This document shows, piece by piece, positions 33,117-40,999 of a stretch of 64,000 bases of DNA (positions are counted from its first letter, which is position 1; each line of letters opens with the position of its first letter). A model generated the notes under the pieces. The model did not search any database. It saw only the letters and a program-made list of their open reading frames with translations, and was not told the DNA's origin. The stretch is from Streptomyces sclerotialus. GTDB taxonomy: Bacteria > Actinomycetota > Actinomycetes > Streptomycetales > Streptomycetaceae. Location of the stretch: positions 5,084,001-5,148,000 of the forward strand of contig NZ_JBFOHP010000002.1 in assembly GCF_040907265.1 (NCBI RefSeq), read 5' to 3'. Position numbers and translations under genes: made by a program.

Positions 33117-33128
33117 GGTCACGAGGGG

Positions 33129-33149
33129 AGCATATCTACGCGCGTAGCG
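33129..33149 (-). promoter_or_regulatory. Nucleoside-regulon operator and -10 of the deoC operon
   Basis: ATCTACGCGCGTAGCG (33134-33149) with a perfect CTACGCGCGTAG core abuts TATGCT (minus strand, 33134-33129), the -10 box of deoC. Repressor binding would cover the spacer of this promoter. Confidence 0.75.
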
Positions 33150-33274
33150 GTGTGTCACCCCTCCAGATGCGGCCGGGGAATTCCGGGCGGAGCACCGGCC
33201 CCCCGGCCCGGCGGCCGGTCATCGATGCCGGACCGCAACGTCCGGATGCCGGACTCTCGGGCACAATCGCCGGT

Positions 33275-33892
33275 ATGACGAGCCCGGACAACTCCTCCAG
33301 CGGAACCGCGCCGACCTACGCGGACCGCACCTACCGGTCGCCCGCGGCCCTGGTCGGCGGCGTCCTGCTGCTCGCGCTCATCGCCTGGCTGGGCGTCGAC
33401 GCGCTGATCAACGGCACCCCGCGGACCCGCATGCTGGCGGCGGCCGGGCTGCTGACCGGCGTGCCGCTGGTGACCGCCTTCACCCTGCGCCCGGTGGTCC
33501 GCGCGAACGCGGAGCGGCTGACCGTGTGCAACCCCTTCCGCACCATCGTGCTGCCCTGGGGCGCGGTCGAGGACCTGCGCGCGTCCTTCTCCTGCGAGGT
33601 CTTCACGGGCGGCAGGAAGTACCAGCTGTGGGCGATCCCGGTCTCGCTGCGGCAGCGCAAGCGCGCCAACCGGATGTCGGCGAAGGCCGCGGGGGCCGCG
33701 GCGCGCGGCGAGGAACCGGCCGAGGTGCGGCGCGCCTCGGCCGATCAGTCCCTGGACGAGCTGCGTGAGCTGCGGGAGCGCAACGCGGGGCGCGCGGAAG
33801 CGCAGGGTGCCGTCGCCGTCCGCTGGTCCTACGAGATCCTCGTGCCGCTCGCGGTGGGCGTCGTCGCGCTGGTGCTCCTGCTCGCGCTGTAG
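33275..33892 (+). CDS. PH-domain membrane protein
   Basis: A 205-residue protein with two N-terminal membrane helices (PAALVGGVLLLALIAWLGVD and MLAAAGLLTGVPLVTAFTL), a bacterial PH-like domain (VRANAERLTVCNPFRTIVLP, WGAVEDLRASFSCEVFTGG), a charged Ala/Arg/Glu segment and a C-terminal helix ending VALVLLLAL. Function unknown. CACAAT (33262-33267) lies 7 nt before the ATG, suggesting a leaderless start. Confidence 0.82.
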   Translation: MTSPDNSSSGTAPTYADRTYRSPAALVGGVLLLALIAWLGVDALINGTPRTRMLAAAGLLTGVPLVTAFTLRPVVRANAERLTVCNPFRTIVLPWGAVEDLRASFSCEVFTGGRKYQLWAIPVSLRQRKRANRMSAKAAGAAARGEEPAEVRRASADQSLDELRELRERNAGRAEAQGAVAVRWSYEILVPLAVGVVALVLLLAL

Positions 33893-33997
33893 CGCAGGCA
33901 CGCGGTCGTGCCGGGGGAGCGACCACCGGCATCCGGGGCGGGCGGTGCGGCCCGGCGGCCGACCGCGGTGCCGTCGTGGCCGGCCGCGCAGTCCCCC

Positions 33998-34043
33998 GCG
34001 CCCCTGTAGGGGCGGGCCCGCAGGCCCGCGCCTACAGGGGCGC
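33998..34043. terminator. Bidirectional terminator
   Basis: A 20-bp stem with one G-G mismatch: GCGCCCCTGTAGG (33998-34010) with CCTACAGGGGCGC (34031-34043), extended by GCGGGCC/GGCCCGC around a CGCA loop. Lies between convergent genes. Confidence 0.9.
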
Positions 34044-34051
34044 CCCGAGGG

Positions 34052-35719
34052 TCAGAGACCCGCCGCGGCCGACAGGTCGGCCTTGATCGCGGCGAGCGCC
34101 GCGTCCGCCGTGCGGCGTGCCTCCGGGAGCGCGTCCCGCGAGGCGACCGGTACCACGGCCTCCAAGTAGCACTTCAGCTTCGGCTCCGTGCCGCTCGGGC
34201 GGACGACGACCCGGCCCGCTGTCACCTCGCCGGACCCGGACAGCGTGTACCGCAGGCCGTCGGTCGGCGGCAGCGACGCCGAGCCCTGCGACAGGTCCTC
34301 GGCCGAGGACACCGTGAGCCCGCCCAGCGCGGCCGGCGGCTGCGCGCGCAGCCGGCGCATCGCGTCGGAGATGACCGACAGGTCCTCGACGCGCACGGAG
34401 AGCTGGTCGGTGGCGTGCAGCCCGTGCTCGACCGCCAGGTCGTCCAGCAGGTCGGTCAGCGTCCGGCCGTCCCGCTTGAGGACGGCCGCGAGCTCGGTGA
34501 TCAGCAGCGCCGCCGTGATGCCGTCCTTGTCCCGCACCCCGGCCGGGTCCACCGCGTACCCCAGGGCCTCCTCGTACGCGTACCGCAGGCCGTCCACGCG
34601 GGCCAGCCACTTGAAGCCGGTCAGCGTCTCCGTGTACGGCAGACCGGCCGCGGCGGCGATCCGGGACAGCAGCGAGGAGGAGACGATCGTCGTGGCGACG
34701 GTGCCCCGTGCGCCCGAGCCGACCACGTGCGCGGCGAGCAGTGCGCCGACCTCGTCACCGCGCAGCATCCGCCAGCCCGCCGCCGTCTCCGGTGCCGGCA
34801 CGGCGACGGCGCAGCGGTCCGCGTCCGGGTCGTTGGCGACGACGATGTCGGGCTGCGCCGTCCGGGCCGTCTCGAAGGCCAGGTCCATCGCCCCGGGCTC
34901 CTCGGGGTTGGGGAACGCGACCGTCGGGAAGTCCGGGTCGGGCTCTGCCTGCTCGGCGACGACCACCGGCGCCGGGAACCCGGCCCGCTCGAACGCCGCG
35001 GTCAGGACGTCCCGGCCGACGCCGTGCATCGGCGTGTAGACGACGCGGGTGTCCCGCGGCGAGCCGGGCGTGAGGACCGCCTCCGTACGGGCCAGGTACG
35101 CCGCCAGGACGTCCTCGCCGAGTACGTCCCAGCCGCTCTCGGGGCGCGCCACCTCGGTCAGCGGGCCGACCGCGGCGATCCGGGACGCGATCTCGCCGTC
35201 GGCGGGCGGCACGATCTGCGAGCCGTCGCCGAGGTAGACCTTGTAGCCGTTGTCACGGGGCGGGTTGTGGCTGGCGGTGACCTCCACGCCGGCGACCGCG
35301 CCCAGGTGCCGGATCGCGAACGCGAGCACCGGGGTGGGCAGCGGGCGCGGCAGCAGCGCCGCCTTCAGGCCGGCGCCGGTCATGACGGCGGCGGTGTCCC
35401 GGGCGAAGTCGGCGCTCTTGTGGCGCGCGTCGTAGCCGATGACGACCAGGCCGCCGCCCTGGCCCTGGTCCTTGAGGTAGGCGGCCAGCCCGGCCGCGGC
35501 CCGGATGACGACGGCGCGGTTCATCCGCATCGGGCCCGCGCCCAGCTCGCCGCGGAGCCCCGCGGTGCCGAACTGCAGGGTGCCGGCGAACCGTTCGGCC
35601 AGCTCGTCGGTGTCCTCGGTCTCGATGAGCTTCGCCAGCTCTTCGCGGGTCTCCGGGTCGGGGTCCTCGGCCAGCCAGGCCTTCGCCCGGCCGGTCAGCT
35701 CCGCGGGGACGGTTGCCAC
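34052..35719 (-). CDS. PGM2-like phosphohexo/pentomutase
   Basis: A 555-residue alpha-D-phosphohexomutase. The phospho-Ser loop is TASHNPPRDNGYKVYLGDG, metal loop DPDADRCAV, sugar loop GDEVGALLA and phosphate-binding loop VRPSGTEPKLKCYLE. The DNGYKVY extension and GTLQFGTAGLRGELGAGPMRMN start are those of the PGM2 subgroup, which includes phosphopentomutases. Lying between the deoC operon and PNP, it may convert (deoxy)ribose-1-phosphate from PNP and DeoA to the 5-phosphate for DeoC; annotated phosphomannomutase activity is the alternative. GTG start with AGGAG about 7 nt upstream; no regulon operator precedes it. Confidence 0.85.
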   Translation of the reverse strand: MATVPAELTGRAKAWLAEDPDPETREELAKLIETEDTDELAERFAGTLQFGTAGLRGELGAGPMRMNRAVVIRAAAGLAAYLKDQGQGGGLVVIGYDARHKSADFARDTAAVMTGAGLKAALLPRPLPTPVLAFAIRHLGAVAGVEVTASHNPPRDNGYKVYLGDGSQIVPPADGEIASRIAAVGPLTEVARPESGWDVLGEDVLAAYLARTEAVLTPGSPRDTRVVYTPMHGVGRDVLTAAFERAGFPAPVVVAEQAEPDPDFPTVAFPNPEEPGAMDLAFETARTAQPDIVVANDPDADRCAVAVPAPETAAGWRMLRGDEVGALLAAHVVGSGARGTVATTIVSSSLLSRIAAAAGLPYTETLTGFKWLARVDGLRYAYEEALGYAVDPAGVRDKDGITAALLITELAAVLKRDGRTLTDLLDDLAVEHGLHATDQLSVRVEDLSVISDAMRRLRAQPPAALGGLTVSSAEDLSQGSASLPPTDGLRYTLSGSGEVTAGRVVVRPSGTEPKLKCYLEAVVPVASRDALPEARRTADAALAAIKADLSAAAGL

Positions 35720-36001
35720 GTGATGCTCCTGCCTGTGGGGTGCGTGAGGGGTGCCTGTAGGTGCGGTGCCGTGCGGTACGCGTACGGGACGGCGCTCGGG
35801 TGCCGGGGCACGGGAGGCCGCTGCGGTGCGGCAGCGGGCGGCCGCGGAGCCGCGCGTACGGTGCCGTACGGACGGGCCGGCGTACGCCGTGGTTCCCGCG
35901 CCCGCCCCGGCTCGTAACCCATACCCCGCGCCCGGCCCGGACGGCGGGAACCGGCCACCGGCCGGTTCCGTGCCGGGCCGCCGCGCGACGGACACCGGGG
36001 C

Positions 36002-36823
36002 TCAGATCTTGCTGAGCACCTGGCCGAGCAGGCTGCCCATGCGGGTCGCGGAGTCGCGGCCGGCCTGGAGCACCTCTTCGTGGTTGAGCGGCTCGCCGGT
36101 CATGCCCGCGGCGAGGTTGGTCACCAGGGACAGGCCGAGCACCTCGGCGCCCGCCTCACGTGCGGCGATGGCCTCCAGGACGGTGGACATGCCGACCAGG
36201 TCGGCACCGAGCGTGCGGATCATCCGGATCTCGGCGGGGGTCTCGTAGTGCGGCCCGGGGAACTGGGCGTAGACGCCCTCCTCCAGGGTCGGGTCGACCT
36301 CCTTGCACAGCGCGCGCAGCCGCGGCGAGTACAGGTCGGTCAGGTCGACGAAGTTCGCGCCGACGATCGGTGAGGTGGCGGTGAGGTTGAGGTGGTCGCT
36401 GATGAGGACCGGCTGGCCGGGACGCATGCCCTCGCGCAGGCCGCCGCAGCCGTTGGTGAGGACGACCGTCTTGCAGCCGGCGGCCACGGCGGTACGGACG
36501 CCGTGGGCGACGGCCGCCACTCCGCGGCCCTCGTAGTAATGCGTCCGGCCGAGGAAGACCAGTGCGCGCTTGTCGCCGAGGGCGTACGAGCGGATCTTGC
36601 CGCCGTGGCCCTCCACGGCCGGGGGCGGGAAGCCCGGCAGCTCGGTGACGAGGAATTCGTGCTCGGGCTCACCCAGCGCCTCGGCGGCCGGGGCCCAGCC
36701 CGAGCCCATGACCAGGGCAACGTCGTGGGTCTCGGCGCCGGTCAGCTCGCGCAGGCGGTCGGCGGCGTCGGTGGCGGCGGTACGCGGGTCGCTCGCCAGG
36801 TCCGGGGTAACAGATGCGTTCAC
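36002..36823 (-). CDS. Purine nucleoside phosphorylase
   Basis: A 273-residue trimeric-type [14 protein letters not shown] phosphate loop, [53 protein letters not shown] and NHEEVLQAG. It splits inosine, guanosine and deoxy forms with phosphate. Start taken as GTG 36823 ([12 protein letters not shown]): TACCCT (minus strand, 36836-36831) ends 7 nt before it, giving a leaderless promoter, whereas the longer frame to 36874 would translate the operator. Confidence 0.93.
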   Translation of the reverse strand: MNASVTPDLASDPRTAATDAADRLRELTGAETHDVALVMGSGWAPAAEALGEPEHEFLVTELPGFPPPAVEGHGGKIRSYALGDKRALVFLGRTHYYEGRGVAAVAHGVRTAVAAGCKTVVLTNGCGGLREGMRPGQPVLISDHLNLTATSPIVGANFVDLTDLYSPRLRALCKEVDPTLEEGVYAQFPGPHYETPAEIRMIRTLGADLVGMSTVLEAIAAREAGAEVLGLSLVTNLAAGMTGEPLNHEEVLQAGRDSATRMGSLLGQVLSKI

Positions 36824-36830
36824 GCGGACG

Positions 36831-36862
36831 AGGGTAGCCGGTAATCGCCTACGCGCGTAGAT
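36831..36862 (-). promoter_or_regulatory. Nucleoside-regulon operator and promoter of the PNP gene
   Basis: GCCTACGCGCGTAGAT (36847-36862) has the perfect 12-bp core CTACGCGCGTAG. The -10 TACCCT lies 11 bp further down the minus strand, so the operator covers the -35 zone. Confidence 0.75.
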
Positions 36863-36950
36863 GTGGATCGTCACGGAGGTGCCACGGTCCGATTGGTCTT
36901 TTCCTACGAACCGGCCGGGGCGGGCCCGCGCGGCCGGCCCCGCCGGGCCT

Positions 36951-37388
36951 TCAGCAGGGCCGTTTCCGCAGCTCCATCACGTAGTCGTGGGGCGCGCCCG
37001 CCGACTCCGCCGCGTCCGCGATCTCACCGAGGTACCGGGCGGAGGGCAGCCCGCCCTCGTAGCCGTTCAGGACGTACAGCCAGGCCGCCTCGTCGCCGTC
37101 CAGCGTGTGCACCCGCACCCGCATCCGGCGGTATATGTCCATCCCGACGCCTTCCCAGCGGTCCATCGACTCCTCGTCCATCGGGGCGATGTCGTACAGC
37201 GCCACGAAGACCTGGGAGCGCGGGGCCTCCACGAGCGTGGCGAGCGCCCCCTCCCAGCCCATCTGCTCCCCGCCGAAGGTGAGCCGCCAGCCGTTCAGCC
37301 AGCCGGTGCCGCGCAGTGGTGAGTGGGGAGCGCGGCGGGACATCAGCCGCGCGTCGAGGTTGCCGGCGTAGGCGGCGTAGAGCGACAT
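36951..37388 (-). CDS. Gamma-glutamylcyclotransferase-family protein
   Basis: A 145-residue AIG2/GGCT-fold protein: [16 protein letters not shown] gives the YxGNL loop, [19 protein letters not shown] the strand region, and [11 protein letters not shown] the acidic region carrying a candidate catalytic Glu. The family removes gamma-glutamyl groups, but Streptomyces lacks glutathione, so the substrate is unclear. TACCCT lies 7 nt before the ATG (leaderless arrangement). Confidence 0.82.
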   Translation of the reverse strand: MSLYAAYAGNLDARLMSRRAPHSPLRGTGWLNGWRLTFGGEQMGWEGALATLVEAPRSQVFVALYDIAPMDEESMDRWEGVGMDIYRRMRVRVHTLDGDEAAWLYVLNGYEGGLPSARYLGEIADAAESAGAPHDYVMELRKRPC

Positions 37389-37615
37389 GGCTCTGAGGGT
37401 ACGGGAGGGCGGCCCGTGTCCCGGGGATCCGCCGGGGCCACGGCGCCCGGCCTGCACTCCTGTGGACGGCGGTCCGTACGGCGGCCCCCGCGCTGAACGC
37501 GGGAGGAGCGTGCGGGACAATGGAGTACGTACTGCATACCCCGGGGGGCGACCCCCGGACCCCCGGCCGGAACCGCGCTGGGCGGGCCGGAAACGAGAGC
37601 GCGAGGCGTAATCCC

Positions 37616-39052
37616 TTGACCCGGATCGTGATCATCGGTGGCGGACCTGGCGGCTACGAGGCGGCGCTGGTGGGCGCCCAGCTCGGCGCGGAGGTGACCG
37701 TCGTCGACTGCGACGGCCTCGGCGGCGCCTCGGTGCTCACCGACTGCGTGCCCTCGAAGACTCTCATCGCGACGGCCGAGGTGATGACCACCTTCGACTC
37801 GTCGTACGAGGAGCTCGGCATCATCGTCGAGGACGACACCCCGCACATCGACCGCCCCGCGCGCGTCGTCGGCGTGGACCTCGGCAAGGTCAACCGCCGT
37901 GTGAAGCGCCTCGCGCTCGCCCAGTCGCACGACATCACCGCCTCCGTCACCCGCGCCGGCGGCCGGGTCATGCGCGGCCGCGGCCGGCTGGAGCCGGGCC
38001 AGGCCGTGGACGGCTCCCGCCAGGTCACCGTCACCGCCGCCGACGGCAGCGAGGAGACGCTGACCGCCGACGCCGTACTGATCGCCACCGGCGCGCACCC
38101 CCGCGAGATCCCCGACGCCCAGCCCGACGGCGAGCGCATCCTGAACTGGACGCAGGTCTACGACCTGGACGAGCTCCCCGAGGAGCTCATCGTGGTCGGT
38201 TCCGGCGTCACCGGCGCCGAGTTCGCCGGCGCCTACCAGGCCCTCGGCTCCCGCGTCACCCTCGTCTCCTCCCGCGACCGCGTGCTCCCGGGGGAGGACC
38301 CGGACGCCGCCGCCGTCCTGGAGGACGTCTTCCGCCGCCGCGGGATGAACGTGATGTCCCGCTCCCGCGCCGCCTCCGCCAAGCGCGTCGGCGACCGCGT
38401 CGAGGTGACCCTCTCGGACGGCCGTACGATCTCCGGCACGCACTGCCTGATGGCCGTCGGCTCGATCCCCAACACCGCGGGCGTCGGCCTGGAAGAAGCC
38501 GGCGTCAAGCTCAAGGAGTCCGGCCACATCTGGACCGACAAGGTCTCCCGCACCTCGGCCCCCGGCGTGTACGCGGCGGGCGACTGCACCGGCGTCTTCG
38601 CGCTCGCCTCGGTCGCGGCCATGCAGGGCCGGATCGCGATGTACCACTTCCTCGGTGACGCGGTGGCCCCGCTGAACCTCAAGACCGTCTCCGCGAACGT
38701 CTTCACCGACCCGGAGATCGCCACTGTCGGTTACAGCCAGGCCGACGTCGACAACGGCAAGATCGACGCACGGGTCGTCAAACTGCCGCTGCTGCGCAAC
38801 CCGCGTGCGAAGATGCAGGGCATCCGGGACGGCTTCGTCAAGCTGTTCTGCCGCCCGGGTACGGGCATCGTCGTCGGCGGTGTGGTCGTATCACCGCGCG
38901 CGAGCGAACTGATTCATCCGATTTCGATCGCGGTGGACAACAACCTGACGGTGGAGCAGATCGCCAGCGCGTTCACGGTCTACCCCTCGCTCTCCGGCTC
39001 GATAGCCGAGGTCGCGCGGCAACTGCACACCCGGAAGTCCGCCGGGGAGTGA
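37616..39052 (+). CDS. lpdA: NAD(P)H-quinone dehydrogenase, LpdA type
   Basis: A 478-residue flavoprotein disulfide-reductase-fold enzyme: FAD motif IVIIGGGPGGYEAALVGAQL, NAD motif VVGSGVTGAEFAGAY, ATG/GD motif YAAGDCTGVFALASVA and a dimerisation domain. The active-site disulfide is not present: GGASVLTDCVPSKT has Ser where the first Cys belongs. That matches mycobacterial LpdA (Rv3303c), a quinone reductase rather than a lipoamide dehydrogenase. TTG 37616 begins exactly at the flavin strand; ATG 37520 would add 32 poorly conserved residues. Confidence 0.87.
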   Translation: MTRIVIIGGGPGGYEAALVGAQLGAEVTVVDCDGLGGASVLTDCVPSKTLIATAEVMTTFDSSYEELGIIVEDDTPHIDRPARVVGVDLGKVNRRVKRLALAQSHDITASVTRAGGRVMRGRGRLEPGQAVDGSRQVTVTAADGSEETLTADAVLIATGAHPREIPDAQPDGERILNWTQVYDLDELPEELIVVGSGVTGAEFAGAYQALGSRVTLVSSRDRVLPGEDPDAAAVLEDVFRRRGMNVMSRSRAASAKRVGDRVEVTLSDGRTISGTHCLMAVGSIPNTAGVGLEEAGVKLKESGHIWTDKVSRTSAPGVYAAGDCTGVFALASVAAMQGRIAMYHFLGDAVAPLNLKTVSANVFTDPEIATVGYSQADVDNGKIDARVVKLPLLRNPRAKMQGIRDGFVKLFCRPGTGIVVGGVVVSPRASELIHPISIAVDNNLTVEQIASAFTVYPSLSGSIAEVARQLHTRKSAGE

Positions 39053-39186
39053 TCCCGGCGGCGCGCCCGGGGCGGATTCGCACGAACGAACCCCCTATAT
39101 CACTCGCGGGTGTCGCACACGAACAACTTCCGAAAATTGGTGCAACCTGCTGAAAACAGACGGTCGTTGGCGTTACTGTCAGTTTC

Positions 39187-40170
39187 GTGTTCGCTGCAGA
39201 ACGTCGCCAATTGATCCTTGAAATGGTGCGAGCGAACGGAGCGGTTTCGCTCCGTGAGCTCGCCCGCGTCGTCCAGACCTCAGAAGTGACCGTACGGCGG
39301 GACGTGCGGGCACTGGAGGCCGAAGGACTGCTCGACCGCCGGCACGGCGGTGCGGTGCTGCCGGGTGGCTTCACCCGCGAATCCGGCTTCCCGCAGAAAT
39401 CCCATCTAGCAACGGCGGAGAAGACGGCCATCGCCGATCTCGCCGCGAGCTTCGTCGAGGAAGGCGAGGCCATCGTCGTCGGCGCGGGGACGACCACACA
39501 GGAGCTGGCCCGCCGGCTCGCCCGGGTCCCGGGCCTGACCGTCGTGACCAACTCCCTGCTGGTCGCCCAGGCCCTGGCGCACGCCAACCGCGTCGAGGTC
39601 GTCATGACCGGCGGCACGCTCCGGGGCTCCAACTACGCGCTGGTCGGCAGCGGCGCCGAGCAGTCCCTCCAGGGGCTGCGGGTGTCCCGTGCCTTCCTGT
39701 CGGGCAGCGGTCTGACCGCCGAGCGCGGTCTCTCCACCTCCAACATGCTCTCCGCCAGCGTCGACAGAGCGCTGGTGCAGGCCGCCGCGGAGGTGGTGGT
39801 CCTCGCCGACCACACCAAACTCGGTACGGACACCATGTTCCAGACCGTGCCGACCGACGTCATCACACGCCTGGTGACGGACGAACCGCCCGGCCACGAC
39901 GACCGCGCCGCGACCGAACTGCAGGCCCTGGCCGACCAGGGCGTACAGATCACGGTCTCCGGCGGGGCCGCGGCGGCGGCCGCCCAGGCCCAGGGGAGTA
40001 CGGAAGGCACCCCGGCGGCGGACCGCCGGGGGCCGAGAAGGGAGGTACCACTGCCGGGACAGCGGCGCAGCCATCCGACAGCCGGCGCCGGGCCGCAGCT
40101 GCGCTCGGCCGCACTCGCCCCCGACCCGCAGGCGGGCCGGGTCGCCGACCTGGCGCCACGACGGCGCTGA
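39187..40170 (+). CDS. DeoR/GlpR-family transcriptional regulator
   Basis: A 327-residue DeoR-type repressor. HTH: ERRQLILEMVRANGAVSLRE then VVQTSEVTVRRDVRALEAEGLLDRRHGG. The sugar-phosphate-sensing domain has the usual TTTQELARRL, VVTNSLLVAQAL, VVMTGGTLR, LVGSGAEQ and LADHTKLG. After about residue 250 comes a non-conserved Pro/Arg/Ala tail of about 75 residues. GTG start, no Shine-Dalgarno, TACTGT (39174-39179) 7 nt upstream. It lies 2.3 kb from the PNP gene and is one candidate regulator of the nucleoside regulon, but the evidence is only proximity and family. Confidence 0.88.
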   Translation: MFAAERRQLILEMVRANGAVSLRELARVVQTSEVTVRRDVRALEAEGLLDRRHGGAVLPGGFTRESGFPQKSHLATAEKTAIADLAASFVEEGEAIVVGAGTTTQELARRLARVPGLTVVTNSLLVAQALAHANRVEVVMTGGTLRGSNYALVGSGAEQSLQGLRVSRAFLSGSGLTAERGLSTSNMLSASVDRALVQAAAEVVVLADHTKLGTDTMFQTVPTDVITRLVTDEPPGHDDRAATELQALADQGVQITVSGGAAAAAAQAQGSTEGTPAADRRGPRREVPLPGQRRSHPTAGAGPQLRSAALAPDPQAGRVADLAPRRR

Positions 40171-40225
40171 ACGCTGAGGACCGCGGGGTCTCAGCCGTTC
40201 GGCACGTGCTTCCGTACGACGTCGC

Positions 40226-40816
40226 TCACCGGCCGGCCTTCAGGCCGGTCAGGGTGAGTGTCAGCAGCCGGTCGGCCAGCTCCGGGTCGTCCGGCGACTC
40301 CTCGGCGGCCAGCGCGATGCCGTTGGTCAGCTGCATCAGGTCACGGATGTCCACATCGGGACGTACGGCACCGGACCGCTGGGCCCGGGCGAGCAGTTCG
40401 CCGCCCGCCGCACGCATCGGCCGGCTGCATCTCGCCAGCCCGGAGCTCTCGTCGGCCGGCGCCGCCATCAGCGCGCGCGACAGGCCGCGGTAGGTGCTGG
40501 CGTGCGTGATGATCGCGCGCAGCCACTCCACCAGCGCGGCACAGGGCTGCGGGGCGTCCCCCAGTTCCCGCGCGCGGGCCAGCAGGGCGTCCACCTCACC
40601 CTGGAAGACGGCGCCCATCAGCGCGGTGCGGTTGGGGAAGTGACGGTAGAGGGTGCCGATGCCGACACCGGCACGGCGCGCGATGTCCTCCAGCGAGGTG
40701 TCCGTACCGCGCTCGGTGAAGGCCGTCCGGGCCTCCGCCAGCAGTCGCTCGTAGTTCCGGCGCGCGTCGGCACGCATGGGGCGTGCGGAATCGGTGTGCG
40801 CCGTCTCGGTCGCCAT
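40226..40816 (-). CDS. TetR-family transcriptional regulator
   Basis: A 196-residue TetR regulator. HTH: RNYERLLAEARTAFTERG, TSLEDIARRAGVGIGTLYRH, FPNRTALMGAVFQGEV; the C-terminal ligand domain is of the SbtR-like type. ATG with GGAAGGA (40828-40822) just upstream. It follows accA2 on the same strand after a strong terminator. Target unknown; its own operon or the neighbouring genes are possible. Confidence 0.88.
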   Translation of the reverse strand: MATETAHTDSARPMRADARRNYERLLAEARTAFTERGTDTSLEDIARRAGVGIGTLYRHFPNRTALMGAVFQGEVDALLARARELGDAPQPCAALVEWLRAIITHASTYRGLSRALMAAPADESSGLARCSRPMRAAGGELLARAQRSGAVRPDVDIRDLMQLTNGIALAAEESPDDPELADRLLTLTLTGLKAGR

Positions 40817-40919
40817 CGCCGTCCTTCCTGTACCTGCCCTTCCGTAGGCAGGGCTCACCTCAACGGTATCGGGTGGCCGCGGCGCCGTACCCGGGCCGTG
40901 GCCGAAGCCCGCACGACGC

Positions 40920-40950
40920 GAGGGGCGCCCGGCTCGGCCGGGCGCCCCTC
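40920..40950 (-). terminator. Terminator after the carboxylase alpha gene
   Basis: Perfect 14-bp stem GAGGGGCGCCCGGC/GCCGGGCGCCCCTC with a 3-nt loop, about 50 bp after the stop of the carboxylase alpha gene. Confidence 0.9.
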
Positions 40951-40999
40951 ACTCACGTACGTACGGTCGACGCCGTGCTCGGTCCTCGATCCCTCCGGA

